Source of the DNA: Bacteroidota bacterium
GTDB taxonomy: Bacteria > Bacteroidota > Bacteroidia > UBA8524
Direction: 5' to 3'
Assembly: GCA_008933805.1 (NCBI GenBank)
Contig: WBUH01000007.1
Coordinates: forward strand, 62,001-126,000
Length of the DNA: 64,000 nucleotides
The notes beneath the pieces are model-generated. The model did not search any database and was not told where the DNA came from. It saw only the letters and a program-made list of their open reading frames with translations. A program made the translations under genes and the position numbers. Shown here one piece after another: positions 1 through 8,485 of the stretch (its first letter is position 1; each line of letters starts with the position of its first letter).

Positions 1-1623
1 ATCGGCAGTATCGCGGCGGCGTTCAATTCGTTATTGGTAAACTGCTACCAGCTCCTCTTTTCTTTTACAGTTTTTACGTTATCCCAAGTACAGGCACAAA
101 TAGAGGACTTAAAAACACTCCGCGATGAATACGAACGGGAACGGGCACTACATCAGGCCAACCTAAACGGCTATGCATCTTTGTCGGGTGTACTGTTGCG
201 GTCTTTCCTGTTTGTACTGACGGCAGTGGTTATCGCCACTGGAGACGTAACGATACTTTCAAGTGCTTTACAACTGTTTACTACAAACCTGCTTTCTGCT
301 CTATTACTTTCCATAGGGGTATGTGTCTCGTTGCTACTTCTGCCCGCGCTTTCCTGCATCCTTGCACAGCGTGCCTCATCGGTTAGGTGGCGAAGACTTA
401 TAGAATGGGGAAGCTTCTTATTTGTATCACTAATTTTCGTTTTGCTTATTTATGCACGAAGAAGTTTTGATGAGGCGACTGGGCAAGAACAAGATGGGTC
501 AGCCTACCTGTTTTATTACGGGTTCAATTTACTCAGCTACGTGGTGTTACACCTGATGGCCAAGCTGTTGTTGCTACCTGTACTTAATGATTTGAAGGAA
601 GCCTGGGCGCGCCATCTGGAAAAAAGGAAAATAAAAAAACTGACCCACACCATCAATCACATTAACAACCAAATCGCAGCCAAACAGGAAGAAGCCGACC
701 TGCTTATTAATGCCGATGCTGTGGCCGTTTTAATGGAAGAACAAATCGCCCGCCTGTATAGCCAGGTGGTGGCAGCTTTCCGCGAAGCCTACCGCACCCA
801 TGCACGTTACGGTTTTCCCGATTGGATGGCTGATGAAGAACCCAATCTTGATTTTATCGTAAAAGGCAAACAGCCGTTGAAAGCTACTTCGGCTTCGCAG
901 GATAGGTTTACCAATACCCGTACGTCTATTGGCTTTAAAATAATAGGGCTTACTGCTCTTATCGGGCTTTCTTCCTGTTCCCTAAATGAACCCAAACCGA
1001 CACGATTTGTAGGGATACTGTATGACCAAACCGCCTACGATACGTTGCACGTAACAGGTAGGGATGTACTAAAACTCTCCGGCCTGCATGAAGACCACGA
1101 CCGCGGCGTGGAAGTGCGCATAGTAACAATAACTGCCAAACAGTTTTCGTCTATGTGCACGTATTCACTTGAAAGCGTATCAGCCCTCACCTCTAATGCT
1201 ACAAAAAGGCCCGGTGCGGTAGCTTTGTTTGAGCGAGGGATAGATTCTTTGATGGATGCTATACCTTCTGTAAGTAACGCATTAAAAGACAGCTCACGTA
1301 TTTTTTATAAACTCTCGCAGGTGGTACGGGAGTTTGTAGCTTGTTCTTTATGCAGTGAAGGGGTGATAGTTGCGCAAACGGATATGATGGAATTCACGGG
1401 GTTATTTTCTTCGTATGCTGATATAAACTCCCTCACAAGTCATCACCCACAGGTAGTTGAGATATTGCAAACAGCCTATCCGTTGCCAAAATTTACAAAA
1501 CCGCTCCGAATTATAATTACCCATAACCCGCCGCTTTCACAGGAGGCTGTGTTTGCGTTTATGATTGGCGTGCTTAAAGACTACTTTGCCCGCTCGAATG
1601 TAACAGTGGAAGTCACTCCGTAG
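1..1623 (+). CDS. Membrane/coiled-coil protein with possible VWA-like C-terminal half (5' end outside window)
   Basis: The reading frame is open from the first base of the window, so the true start lies upstream. The visible part is 540 residues. It has a short charged helix, about four hydrophobic segments in the first 190 residues, a long charged coiled-coil stretch (roughly residues 200-260 of the visible part), then a segment IIGLTALIGLSSCS that looks like a second signal or lipobox, and a mixed alpha/beta C-terminal half. That half starts RFVGILYDQT and has a later strand VIVAQTDMMEFTG, a pattern reminiscent of a VWA fold. It lies just upstream of mobilization genes in the same direction, so a role in the transfer element is plausible but inferred. 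I do not recognise the family. Confidence 0.6.
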   Translation: MGSIAAAFNSLLVNCYQLLFSFTVFTLSQVQAQIEDLKTLRDEYERERALHQANLNGYASLSGVLLRSFLFVLTAVVIATGDVTILSSALQLFTTNLLSALLLSIGVCVSLLLLPALSCILAQRASSVRWRRLIEWGSFLFVSLIFVLLIYARRSFDEATGQEQDGSAYLFYYGFNLLSYVVLHLMAKLLLLPVLNDLKEAWARHLEKRKIKKLTHTINHINNQIAAKQEEADLLINADAVAVLMEEQIARLYSQVVAAFREAYRTHARYGFPDWMADEEPNLDFIVKGKQPLKATSASQDRFTNTRTSIGFKIIGLTALIGLSSCSLNEPKPTRFVGILYDQTAYDTLHVTGRDVLKLSGLHEDHDRGVEVRIVTITAKQFSSMCTYSLESVSALTSNATKRPGAVALFERGIDSLMDAIPSVSNALKDSSRIFYKLSQVVREFVACSLCSEGVIVAQTDMMEFTGLFSSYADINSLTSHHPQVVEILQTAYPLPKFTKPLRIIITHNPPLSQEAVFAFMIGVLKDYFARSNVTVEVTP

Positions 1624-1724
1624 GTTGCGGTATGCTGACGGCGTGTTATGATACCGCAAGCAATCCGGCATCCCGGTAAAATCTCCAACGTTTCGGCAAT
1701 TACAGTTCTAACTCTATTTAATAC

Positions 1725-1916
1725 ATGAAAAGCCCTCTTGCATGGGTGTTTAAATCCCGTTTATTTATGGGGAAACACCTGTTAATCGGCATCATCAAAG
1801 ACAGTACGACAAAAACCTACAGCACTCAAAAAGTAACAACCAATACAGGTATCGCAACGGAAACAATTATCCTGCTTTTTGCTATTGCAGGCTATATCTA
1901 CCTGAACGTTCATTGA
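1725..1916 (+). CDS. Small single-pass membrane protein, hypothetical
   Basis: The 63-residue product has a basic N-terminus (KSPLAWVFKSRLFMGKHL) and a C-terminal hydrophobic helix, ETIILLFAIAGYIYLNV, that could span the membrane. It sits between the upstream membrane protein and the coupling-protein gene, with 42 bases to the latter, in the same direction. That suggests a small component of the mobilization operon. No family is recognised, and a chance frame cannot be excluded. Confidence 0.4.
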   Translation: MKSPLAWVFKSRLFMGKHLLIGIIKDSTTKTYSTQKVTTNTGIATETIILLFAIAGYIYLNVH

Positions 1917-1958
1917 CAATTATTCTCTAAAACATTCACTTTCTAAATAATATCAATT

Positions 1959-3425
1959 ATGAAATTCGAAGACTTCTTAAAACTACTATATGAGATTATC
2001 TCTATCATCCTCACGCTATTGTGGGAACTTGCTAAATTTCTGTACAGCTTGATTACCGGATGGAAGCCAGAACCTCCCGAACCCGAACTTAATAACCAGT
2101 ACCAAGCGGCCTTAGCTCCTGTGAAAGAAGTGTTGAGCCAAGACGGAGACGGCTTTTGTCTCGGGGGCAAGTACTGTACTTCGGCACATACCGCCCTGCA
2201 AGGGGGGATTGCCATCGGTGGGAGCGGCTACGGCAAAACCAGTTGTGTGTTGCAACCCACATTGTACAACATGGTTGACCACTCCGTTATCATTCACGAT
2301 AGTTCACTGGAACTGGCAAAAAATACACTCGGTTTCCATCACTTCCATAATTTTGGAATTAAAATATTAAATTACGATAAACCGCAAGTAAGCGATGGGT
2401 ATAATCCAATTTCGCGTGTTCGCGGTATTACCGATGCTCAAAAGGTAAGTAACTTGCTCATCCGAAACACCCTCGGCAGTGGCAATGGCTCTGATAATTT
2501 TTGGAATTTACAGGCATCGGCTTTTTTGACAATGTTAGTATTACTTGTATTAAAAGAGCAAAAGCAGGAACTAAGGAATTTAACCAACGTAAAATATTTA
2601 CTGGATAATTATTCGTCAGGGTCTTTGGATAATTTGGTTGCCAAAAGCGGCGACCGTTTCATTATTCAGGAATACAAAAACTTTTTAAGCTACGACCAAA
2701 AGGTGATTAGCTCCATTGTGGCCACCTGCCGGAGCGCATTAAACCTGTGGAACTCACCCAATATCCAGTTGTTAACCTCGTTTGACAGTATAGATTTTAA
2801 AGCATTCAGAAAACAAAAAACCGCCCTCTATATTCAAAACAGTACGTTATCACTGCCATTTTATTCTGTTATAACCTCTATATTTTTTGAGCAGTTTTTC
2901 GCAGAATTAATGGAGGAGCTACCCCATGAAGACGACCTACACACTTACTTTCTCATTGATGAATTTTCCAGTTTATACATTCCGTCCATACAACTGGCGG
3001 TTAGTAATCTACGGAAATTTAAAGCGAATTGTTTTTTGGTGGTGCAAAGTGAACACCAGATTAAGCATGTCTATGGGGAGAATCAGGCAACCGCCATACT
3101 ACAAAATATGTACTCGCGTGTTTATTTTCCGGGGCAGGATATGCAAACCTGTCAGAGTATTTCCAGTCGCTTAGGGAAAAGGGAAGTGGAAATTGAAGAT
3201 GAAGAAACAGGTAAAAAAACAAAGCGAATTAGGGAATTATTAACCCCGCAGGAAGTTTATGAATTGGGCCAAAACAGGGCACTGGTTTTTGTTGGTACTA
3301 AGGCAATATACACCAATATGTACCCCTTCTATGAAAACAAAAAATTAAAGCAGTATAGTCAATTACCTGCCCCTGAAATAACCTCGAAGTTACCCTGGCA
3401 AACTGTTCCGCTTATCACATTGTAA
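1959..3425 (+). CDS. VirD4/TraG-family type IV coupling protein
   Basis: The 488-residue product has an N-terminal hydrophobic helix (about residues 8-30), then a P-loop IAIGGSGYGKTS near residues 83-94 and a Walker B FLIDEFSSL near residue 333. The C-terminal stretch after Walker B (VVQSEHQIKHVYG and a following NMYSRVYFPG) is typical of TraG/TraD ATPases. These proteins bring the relaxase-DNA complex to the secretion channel at the inner membrane. It is shorter than most VirD4 proteins and has only one obvious membrane helix. MobC-like and relaxase genes follow within a few bases, forming a compact mobilization operon. No mating-pore genes are seen in the window, so the element may be mobilizable rather than self-transmissible. 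Confidence 0.88.
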   Translation: MKFEDFLKLLYEIISIILTLLWELAKFLYSLITGWKPEPPEPELNNQYQAALAPVKEVLSQDGDGFCLGGKYCTSAHTALQGGIAIGGSGYGKTSCVLQPTLYNMVDHSVIIHDSSLELAKNTLGFHHFHNFGIKILNYDKPQVSDGYNPISRVRGITDAQKVSNLLIRNTLGSGNGSDNFWNLQASAFLTMLVLLVLKEQKQELRNLTNVKYLLDNYSSGSLDNLVAKSGDRFIIQEYKNFLSYDQKVISSIVATCRSALNLWNSPNIQLLTSFDSIDFKAFRKQKTALYIQNSTLSLPFYSVITSIFFEQFFAELMEELPHEDDLHTYFLIDEFSSLYIPSIQLAVSNLRKFKANCFLVVQSEHQIKHVYGENQATAILQNMYSRVYFPGQDMQTCQSISSRLGKREVEIEDEETGKKTKRIRELLTPQEVYELGQNRALVFVGTKAIYTNMYPFYENKKLKQYSQLPAPEITSKLPWQTVPLITL

Positions 3426-3430
3426 CGGCC

Positions 3431-3883
3431 ATGCGTAAAATCCACAGTAAAAAATTATTTAAATTTTTATTGGATAAAGGCGTATTGGATGGCTCCGAAG
3501 AAGCTATCCAAGAAGCCAAAAGGGAATACGTGCGCTTGTATAAAAAGGAATGGAAACTGCGGAATACCCGCCAAAAAGAAATACGCATAAGCCTAACCGT
3601 AAAGGAGTTTACAGAATTACAAATACTGGCGGAAGGTGTGGGATTAAAACCTACTACATTTGTTCACGACCTTGCCATTAGTGCCATTGAAAACAAACCG
3701 TTTATTGCTGACCGCGATACCTTACTCAAGGTACTGCAATTAATCGGCATGGCATACATGAATATCTACCAAAACTCACCGAATAGCGACGCTGAAAATT
3801 ATCTCTTACAAAGTGAATCTTTATTGGTTCACTACCTCAACCGTCATGTCAAAGATGCTTATCAAATTGTTGCCACGCCATAG
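3431..3883 (+). CDS. MobC-like mobilization accessory protein
   Basis: This 150-residue basic protein starts 5 bases after the coupling-protein stop codon and overlaps the relaxase gene at its 3' end. The central EIRISLTVKEFTELQILAEG followed by a helical segment with PTTFVHDLA resembles the ribbon-helix-helix region of MobC/relaxosome accessory proteins, which bind the transfer origin and help the relaxase nick. The assignment rests on this motif, size and position; there is no diagnostic catalytic residue. Confidence 0.7.
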   Translation: MRKIHSKKLFKFLLDKGVLDGSEEAIQEAKREYVRLYKKEWKLRNTRQKEIRISLTVKEFTELQILAEGVGLKPTTFVHDLAISAIENKPFIADRDTLLKVLQLIGMAYMNIYQNSPNSDAENYLLQSESLLVHYLNRHVKDAYQIVATP

Positions 3884-4709
3884 TGCCGCGGCGTTTAGAA
3901 ACTTAACAAATTATATTTTAAACCACGAAAAATCTGTTGATTATCCACCTGTATTAATCACCCACAACCTACGGGGAAAGAACGATAAGGAAAGTTGGAT
4001 TAAGCAGTTTTACGAAAACGAAGCCTTATATAGAAAAACTAAACACTCCCGGTCTATTTACTGTTACCATGAAATTTTGTCGGTAGCTGCCGCTGACCGC
4101 AAAAGTGTTACCCCTGAAATGCTCCGCGATTTAGGTCAAAAGTATATCGAGCTTCGCGGCAAAGATGCTCTGTATCTCGGCTTCGCCCATTTCGACCGCG
4201 ACCACGTACATATCCATTTTCAAGTAAGCGGTTTAAAATACCGTCAATCAAAAGCACACCGTTTATCACGGGAAGCATTGCAAACATTAAAAATAGATTT
4301 TCAAAATTACCACAGGGAAAAGTACCCACAACTGGATAAAAGTATTTGCGAGCATGGTAAAGGTAAAGAATATCTTACGGATAGGGAATATCAATACAAA
4401 GCCCGTACTAAGCGCACACTACTAAAAGAAGATATTGCGAAAACAGTACGTGAATGTTTTGAAAAAGCTAGTACCCAGAATGAGTTTATCGAAATGCTCA
4501 TGCACCATGAACTGCCGTCTTATGAACGAAAGGGGATTGCAACTGGCGTAGTTCATGGAAATTTAAAATTCCGTTTCTCGCGCTTGGGTATTGAACAGCA
4601 CGAACTGGAAAAACTGCCTGTTGACCTCTCGCCTGAACAACAAGCGCTGGATGAAATCCGGGCTATCCGTGGAGGTTCATATAATCTGGACAGGGAATTG
4701 GAACGATAA
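3846..4709 (+). CDS. MobA/VirD2-family relaxase
   Basis: The product is 287 residues if it begins at the ATG at 3846 (another ATG is at 3855). An alternative start at 3813 would extend the overlap with the preceding gene. The HUH metal-binding motif is clear: HFDRDHVHIHF at about residues 115-125, with the HxDx(n)HxH spacing of relaxases. An early NLTNYILNHEK segment supplies a candidate catalytic tyrosine. The enzyme should nick oriT and stay covalently bound to the 5' end during transfer. It is short compared with relaxases that carry helicase or primase domains, in keeping with a small mobilizable element. The start is chosen because it overlaps the upstream gene by only 38 bases. Confidence 0.87.
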   Translation: MSKMLIKLLPRHSAAAFRNLTNYILNHEKSVDYPPVLITHNLRGKNDKESWIKQFYENEALYRKTKHSRSIYCYHEILSVAAADRKSVTPEMLRDLGQKYIELRGKDALYLGFAHFDRDHVHIHFQVSGLKYRQSKAHRLSREALQTLKIDFQNYHREKYPQLDKSICEHGKGKEYLTDREYQYKARTKRTLLKEDIAKTVRECFEKASTQNEFIEMLMHHELPSYERKGIATGVVHGNLKFRFSRLGIEQHELEKLPVDLSPEQQALDEIRAIRGGSYNLDRELER

Positions 4710-4738
4710 ATTGTACCTTTCATAAAAATATTAAAAAA

Positions 4739-4777
4739 TTAACCCCACCAGTCAAAACTGGCGGGGTTTTATTTTTT
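4739..4777 (+). terminator. Rho-independent terminator after the mobilization operon
   Basis: AACCCC-A-CCAGT, loop CAAA, ACTGG-C-GGGGTT forms an 11-bp stem with one internal mismatch, followed by TTTATTTTTTG. It lies about 30 bases after the relaxase stop. Confidence 0.8.
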
Positions 4778-4784
4778 GCGGGGC

Positions 4785-4858
4785 ACGGGGTGCAACCCCG
4801 TCAAGATAGCACCTTACTCACGCTCGAAAATTCTATCAATGAGGAAGGTGCTATCTTG
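4785..4858. repeat. Two adjacent hairpins; candidate transfer origin or control region
   Basis: The first is a perfect 7-bp stem, ACGGGGT, loop GCA, ACCCCGT (4785-4801). The second begins at the next base. CAAGATAGCACCTT (4802-4815) pairs perfectly with AAGGTGCTATCTTG (4845-4858), and the stem continues after one mismatch with CTCA/TGAG, leaving a 19-base loop. Nested inverted repeats next to a relaxase gene are the usual form of an oriT, but no nick site can be identified and a regulatory role for the helicase gene downstream is also possible. Confidence 0.5.
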
Positions 4859-4894
4859 CTCAAAAACTAACTGTACCAATTTTTTATTTTATAG

Positions 4895-4902
4895 TACATT
4901 TG
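4895..4902 (+). promoter_or_regulatory. Bacteroidota -7 promoter element TACATTTG
   Basis: TACATTTG matches TAnnTTTG exactly. It ends only 9 bases before the ATG at 4912, so the transcript would have almost no leader. No TTG -33 element is evident at the usual distance. Confidence 0.4.
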
Positions 4903-4911
4903 GCATACGTT

Positions 4912-7275
4912 ATGACTATCGAAGAAATTAAGAATTTATTGATTGCAGCATGTAGACAATACTACAAGTGGATGGAGGAAAAGGGTAAAGGACGCTCTGA
5001 AATAGGTGTGTATGAGATTAATCCTTTAAAAGATAAAGGAAGCTATTCTTTAAAATTAAACGCTCAATTGTTTAGTCTAGATGCCATTGTGTTTGAATTC
5101 CCCCGTAGCGGAAAAATATATGATACGGCGCAAATAAAAATACTCGAATATGATTATGACAAAAGGGTGCTTCTGATAAAACCAACGCCAGAATGTGAAG
5201 TCAATTTTAATCAACTTGAAGCGCGTGATATTAAAGTCATAAGCGACCTGAAATTTCTAATAGAACGCTTAGGAAAATACTATGAAAAAAAGGGTAGTAG
5301 AATAAAACTACCTGTTAGAAAACCAGACATTGGTTTTGATTCTACTAATTTTGATTACCTACCAATAGCAAATCCTAGCGAACAGCAAAAAATAGCATTA
5401 AATACTATTTTTCATAATCCACTTTCATACATATGGGGTGCGCCTGGAACTGGTAAAACACGGTTTGTTCTTGCCAATAGTTTACTTAAATATATCCGTG
5501 AGGGGAAACGTATTGGAATTTTTGCTCCAACAAATGTGGCCTTAGAACAAGTGATGATAGGAATTTTAGAGTTTACAGACAGTGCAGGAATCGCAAGGGA
5601 AAAGATATTAAGGATTGGCAATCCGTCGAGAAAGTTTGCCCAAAAATATCCTGAAGTGTGTGAAGTGGCCGGGATAGAAAGGCAAATTCAACAATTGCGG
5701 AAACAAATTCAAATTCTAAAAGGGCTTTTGGGAATTAGTGATGTTGCAATAGATAAGGCGACCTTTAATGAGTTGCTATCCTTGAGAAATGAGAAGAACA
5801 AAATAATTAAGGAGGTAGCTTCGGTCTCTGATTCAATAAAGGAATGTGCTAATACAATCAAGCAGTTTAATGAAAGAATATCTCACAATGAGAATATATT
5901 AGCCCTAAAACGTAGCCAAATATTAAAATTTGAAAGAAATAAAAGCTCTCTTTTAGGTTCCATCGTTACAGCATTTTCACATGGGTATTACGATAGTAAA
6001 ATTAATACGACCGAAAGGGTAATAAGAACTGTTGAAGCTGAGCTATTAGGTGACAGAAATAAGCAAAGTCAACTTAATTATCGTGTGGAAGAACAGAATA
6101 CTACAGTTCAACAATATAACAAGAAATTAAAAAAATTAAAAGAAAATATTTTAGCAATTAGCTTTCTTTCTCCTGAAATGCAGGAAGCATGGACTCTAAA
6201 TAACATTGGTGGAGAAAAATCTATTGAGAACCTGAGAGAGATACTGGAAACCTTAGATAAAAATGTGGAAAATTCCGCTATGCTTGAAAATGAGTATAGT
6301 AAATATTCTTCTACAGATTTACAGCAAAAACTGAATAAATATGTTGACGAGCTTGCAATGTTGGAAGCCCAAAGTATTGATGAACGAATCAAAGATGTCT
6401 ATGTTGTTGGCGCAACCTTAGACGGCTTTGTTGGTAAATATCTTGACAGAGATGTTGTTTTTGAACATGTTTTTATTGATGAGGCTGCGTACAGCAATGC
6501 TGCAAAAGCATTTGTTCTGTTTACCTTAAATTCGCCAATAACTTTTTTAGGTGACCACATGCAGTTACCGCCAGTAACAGAAATGAAGGTTGAGGAATTA
6601 GACGAAAAAAATAAAGTTTGCCTTCCTATTTTACAGTCTTCATTGCATTCTGAATCATTTTTTCATGAGTCCTTTGAGAATTTATTTTCAATTTTAAAGA
6701 ACAATACGGAACCGACCTTTACAACCACAGTAAAAGCTGAATTGACCGAAACACACAGGTTTGGAAATAACTTGGCTAACGTGTTAGATAAATTCGTATA
6801 TCAAAATGGCTTTAAAAGCGTGTCTACCATCGACAATACAGAAATTATAATTATTCATGCCGATAGAAAGCAGGGAAAAAAGAAATGGGAAAACGTTGGC
6901 GAAGTAGTGGCTATAGAACATTATGTTGCTTTGTACCATAAGACGGATAATGACTTTGCAATACTAGCCCCTTATAATAACCAAGTTTATTTAATCGGTC
7001 ATACGCTTAATGAGATAAGAAATGACCAGAGAATTATGACTATCCATAAGTCTCAGGGACAAGAATGGGGGACAGTGATATTTAGCGTTTCTGATTCTCA
7101 TTCGCCGTTTATGGTAGACAGTAGAAATGCTAGAGTTAATGCCGTTAATCTTATTAATACGGCAGTAAGCCGCGCAAAAAGGCGATTAGTTATAGTATGC
7201 GATACAAATTATTGGAGTAACCAACCAGACCAGTTTATTTGTGGACTTGTAAGAGCAGGCAAGCTACTGAATTAA
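4912..7275 (+). CDS. Superfamily 1 (Upf1/DNA2-like) helicase with coiled-coil insertion
   Basis: The product is 787 residues from the ATG at 4912; a TTG at 4900 is in frame but overlaps the -7 promoter element. Helicase motifs appear in order: Walker A GAPGTGKT (about residue 176), FIDEAAYSNA (about 521), GDHMQLPP (about 547), TETHRFG, ILAPYNNQV, TIHKSQGQEWG (about 709) and NTAVSRAKRRL near the end. About 270 residues of charged coiled coil lie between motifs Ia and II. The first 170 residues match no fold I know. Upf1-like SF1 helicases are common in antiphage systems and as mobile-element cargo. It stands alone between two terminators, with no nuclease or other partner gene, so the defence role is inference from context. 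Confidence 0.85.
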   Translation: MTIEEIKNLLIAACRQYYKWMEEKGKGRSEIGVYEINPLKDKGSYSLKLNAQLFSLDAIVFEFPRSGKIYDTAQIKILEYDYDKRVLLIKPTPECEVNFNQLEARDIKVISDLKFLIERLGKYYEKKGSRIKLPVRKPDIGFDSTNFDYLPIANPSEQQKIALNTIFHNPLSYIWGAPGTGKTRFVLANSLLKYIREGKRIGIFAPTNVALEQVMIGILEFTDSAGIAREKILRIGNPSRKFAQKYPEVCEVAGIERQIQQLRKQIQILKGLLGISDVAIDKATFNELLSLRNEKNKIIKEVASVSDSIKECANTIKQFNERISHNENILALKRSQILKFERNKSSLLGSIVTAFSHGYYDSKINTTERVIRTVEAELLGDRNKQSQLNYRVEEQNTTVQQYNKKLKKLKENILAISFLSPEMQEAWTLNNIGGEKSIENLREILETLDKNVENSAMLENEYSKYSSTDLQQKLNKYVDELAMLEAQSIDERIKDVYVVGATLDGFVGKYLDRDVVFEHVFIDEAAYSNAAKAFVLFTLNSPITFLGDHMQLPPVTEMKVEELDEKNKVCLPILQSSLHSESFFHESFENLFSILKNNTEPTFTTTVKAELTETHRFGNNLANVLDKFVYQNGFKSVSTIDNTEIIIIHADRKQGKKKWENVGEVVAIEHYVALYHKTDNDFAILAPYNNQVYLIGHTLNEIRNDQRIMTIHKSQGQEWGTVIFSVSDSHSPFMVDSRNARVNAVNLINTAVSRAKRRLVIVCDTNYWSNQPDQFICGLVRAGKLLN

Positions 7276-7294
7276 AATGTAAGCCATTCTGGCT

Positions 7295-7323
7295 AAAAAA
7301 GCTACCCGTCGGGTAGCTTTTTT
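7295..7323. terminator. Rho-independent terminator between convergent genes
   Basis: AAAAAAGCTACCC, loop GTC, GGGTAGCTTTTTT is a perfect stem with U-runs on both strands. It sits 20 bases after the helicase stop and just beyond the end of the leftward DUF2958 gene, so it can serve both. Confidence 0.88.
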
Positions 7324-7343
7324 GTTTTACCAAAGGGTAAACC

Positions 7344-7661
7344 CTACGGTAGTTTGGCTTTCACTTCTGAAAGGCGGCACGGCGTGAACCAGCGGTCACG
7401 CTCAACAGGCAGACCGAAAGGCGGCATCTTTAGGCTTTCCAATTCGGTGATGGAAAAGTAACCGAGTTCAGGGTAACCCAATCCGGTTACATAACCAAAG
7501 CAGATGCGACTTTCAGGGTCGTAGCTGATGGCGTACCAGGTGGCCGATGAGCCGCCGAAGAATTTGGCAACTACCATAGGGTCTTTAACGTCGCGTTGGT
7601 CGCCAATGCGGGCGAACTGTGCAGCTAATGTTTTGGTAATAAGTGTGTTTTTGTGTGTCAT
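7344..7661 (-). CDS. DUF2958 family protein
   Basis: The 105-residue product carries the hallmark run of the DUF2958 family: YPELGYFSITELE, then PPFGLPVERDRWFTP. The family is common on plasmids and integrative elements and has no established function. The length fits the family. It converges on the helicase gene. It supports the view that this stretch is element cargo or backbone. Confidence 0.82.
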   Translation of the reverse strand: MTHKNTLITKTLAAQFARIGDQRDVKDPMVVAKFFGGSSATWYAISYDPESRICFGYVTGLGYPELGYFSITELESLKMPPFGLPVERDRWFTPCRLSEVKAKLP

Positions 7662-7888
7662 GGCTTTTACTGTTTAATGAATTGTTAATCCGACAAGCAA
7701 GCCATAACAGCCCGTCTAATAAGGATTGTGTGCAACTAGGAATCTGTAAGAGCATTGGTTGCGCATCAATCCGGGCGGGTTGTAGCTTTGCACTGGCGGG
7801 TACATTCATCACAGAAAAGCCCACGACAAAAAACTATTAAGGCAAAACAGGCACAGTGAGCCGTGGGCAGGGAAGCGGGTAAAACAAA
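7662..7888. other. Intergenic stretch without a convincing gene
   Basis: This stretch separates the DUF2958 gene from the terminator of the lipoprotein pair. Short open frames exist on both strands but have biased low-quality composition and no recognisable product. I see no hairpin or promoter element strong enough to report. Confidence 0.4.
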
Positions 7889-7912
7889 AAAGCACCCGCG
7901 CACGGGTGCTTT
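7889..7912 (-). terminator. Terminator of the lipoprotein gene pair
   Basis: AAAGCACCCG, loop CGCA, CGGGTGCTTT. On the minus strand the stem is followed by GTTTT. It lies about 25 bases beyond the stop of the lipoprotein gene ending at 7937. Confidence 0.75.
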
Positions 7913-7936
7913 AAATTTCTAACAAACTATTATCTA

Positions 7937-8485
7937 TTAATTCTCCAAAAACTCCTCAATATCAGGGAAATCAGCCTCTTTGAAATTCTTCCCATTTGGC
8001 GTGGTAATCCGCCAGCCGTCATCATACCGTTCCACCACCACATGATACGAAACCGTTTCCCCTTCGCTAAACTTCTTTTGTGTTCCGAACGGAGTAATGT
8101 TGTACCGTTCAGCGGTAAACTCAACCACAGCTTTAGATTTATCTGGGTTTTCATATTTGATGCCCGTTATCTCTTTAAAACGTCTCATATTGGTGGCGAA
8201 GCACCAGCCGTTTTCGTTGCAAAGGGGAAATTCATACGGTTTTCCCACACTCGTAATCTGCATGTGGAACGCGTCTCTATGGCCATATAAGTATCCTTCT
8301 TCAAGAAGCCAAGAATATTCAGTGGCATACCCCATAAGACTGTTAAATACGCCCACTTCCACATTTGGGTACTCATAGTATGCCGTAATTAACTCCGCAG
8401 CCTCCGTGCGGTCAAGTTCTTTTGTGCTGCATCCTGCACATACTGCTAACATCAATAGTATAGATATAGATAATTTCATTTGCAT
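7937..8485 (-). CDS. Lipoprotein, unknown function
   Basis: The 182-residue product has a lipoprotein signal ending LMLAVCAGCS, so the cysteine near residue 19 should be lipidated. The mature part is mixed alpha/beta with a compact C-terminal segment (VVVERYDDGWRITTPNGK) reminiscent of small periplasmic domains of the NTF2 or DUF4878 type, which I cannot confirm. It overlaps the upstream lipoprotein gene by 10 bases, so the two are co-transcribed. It may be cargo of the mobile element. Confidence 0.72.
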   Translation of the reverse strand: MQMKLSISILLMLAVCAGCSTKELDRTEAAELITAYYEYPNVEVGVFNSLMGYATEYSWLLEEGYLYGHRDAFHMQITSVGKPYEFPLCNENGWCFATNMRRFKEITGIKYENPDKSKAVVEFTAERYNITPFGTQKKFSEGETVSYHVVVERYDDGWRITTPNGKNFKEADFPDIEEFLEN

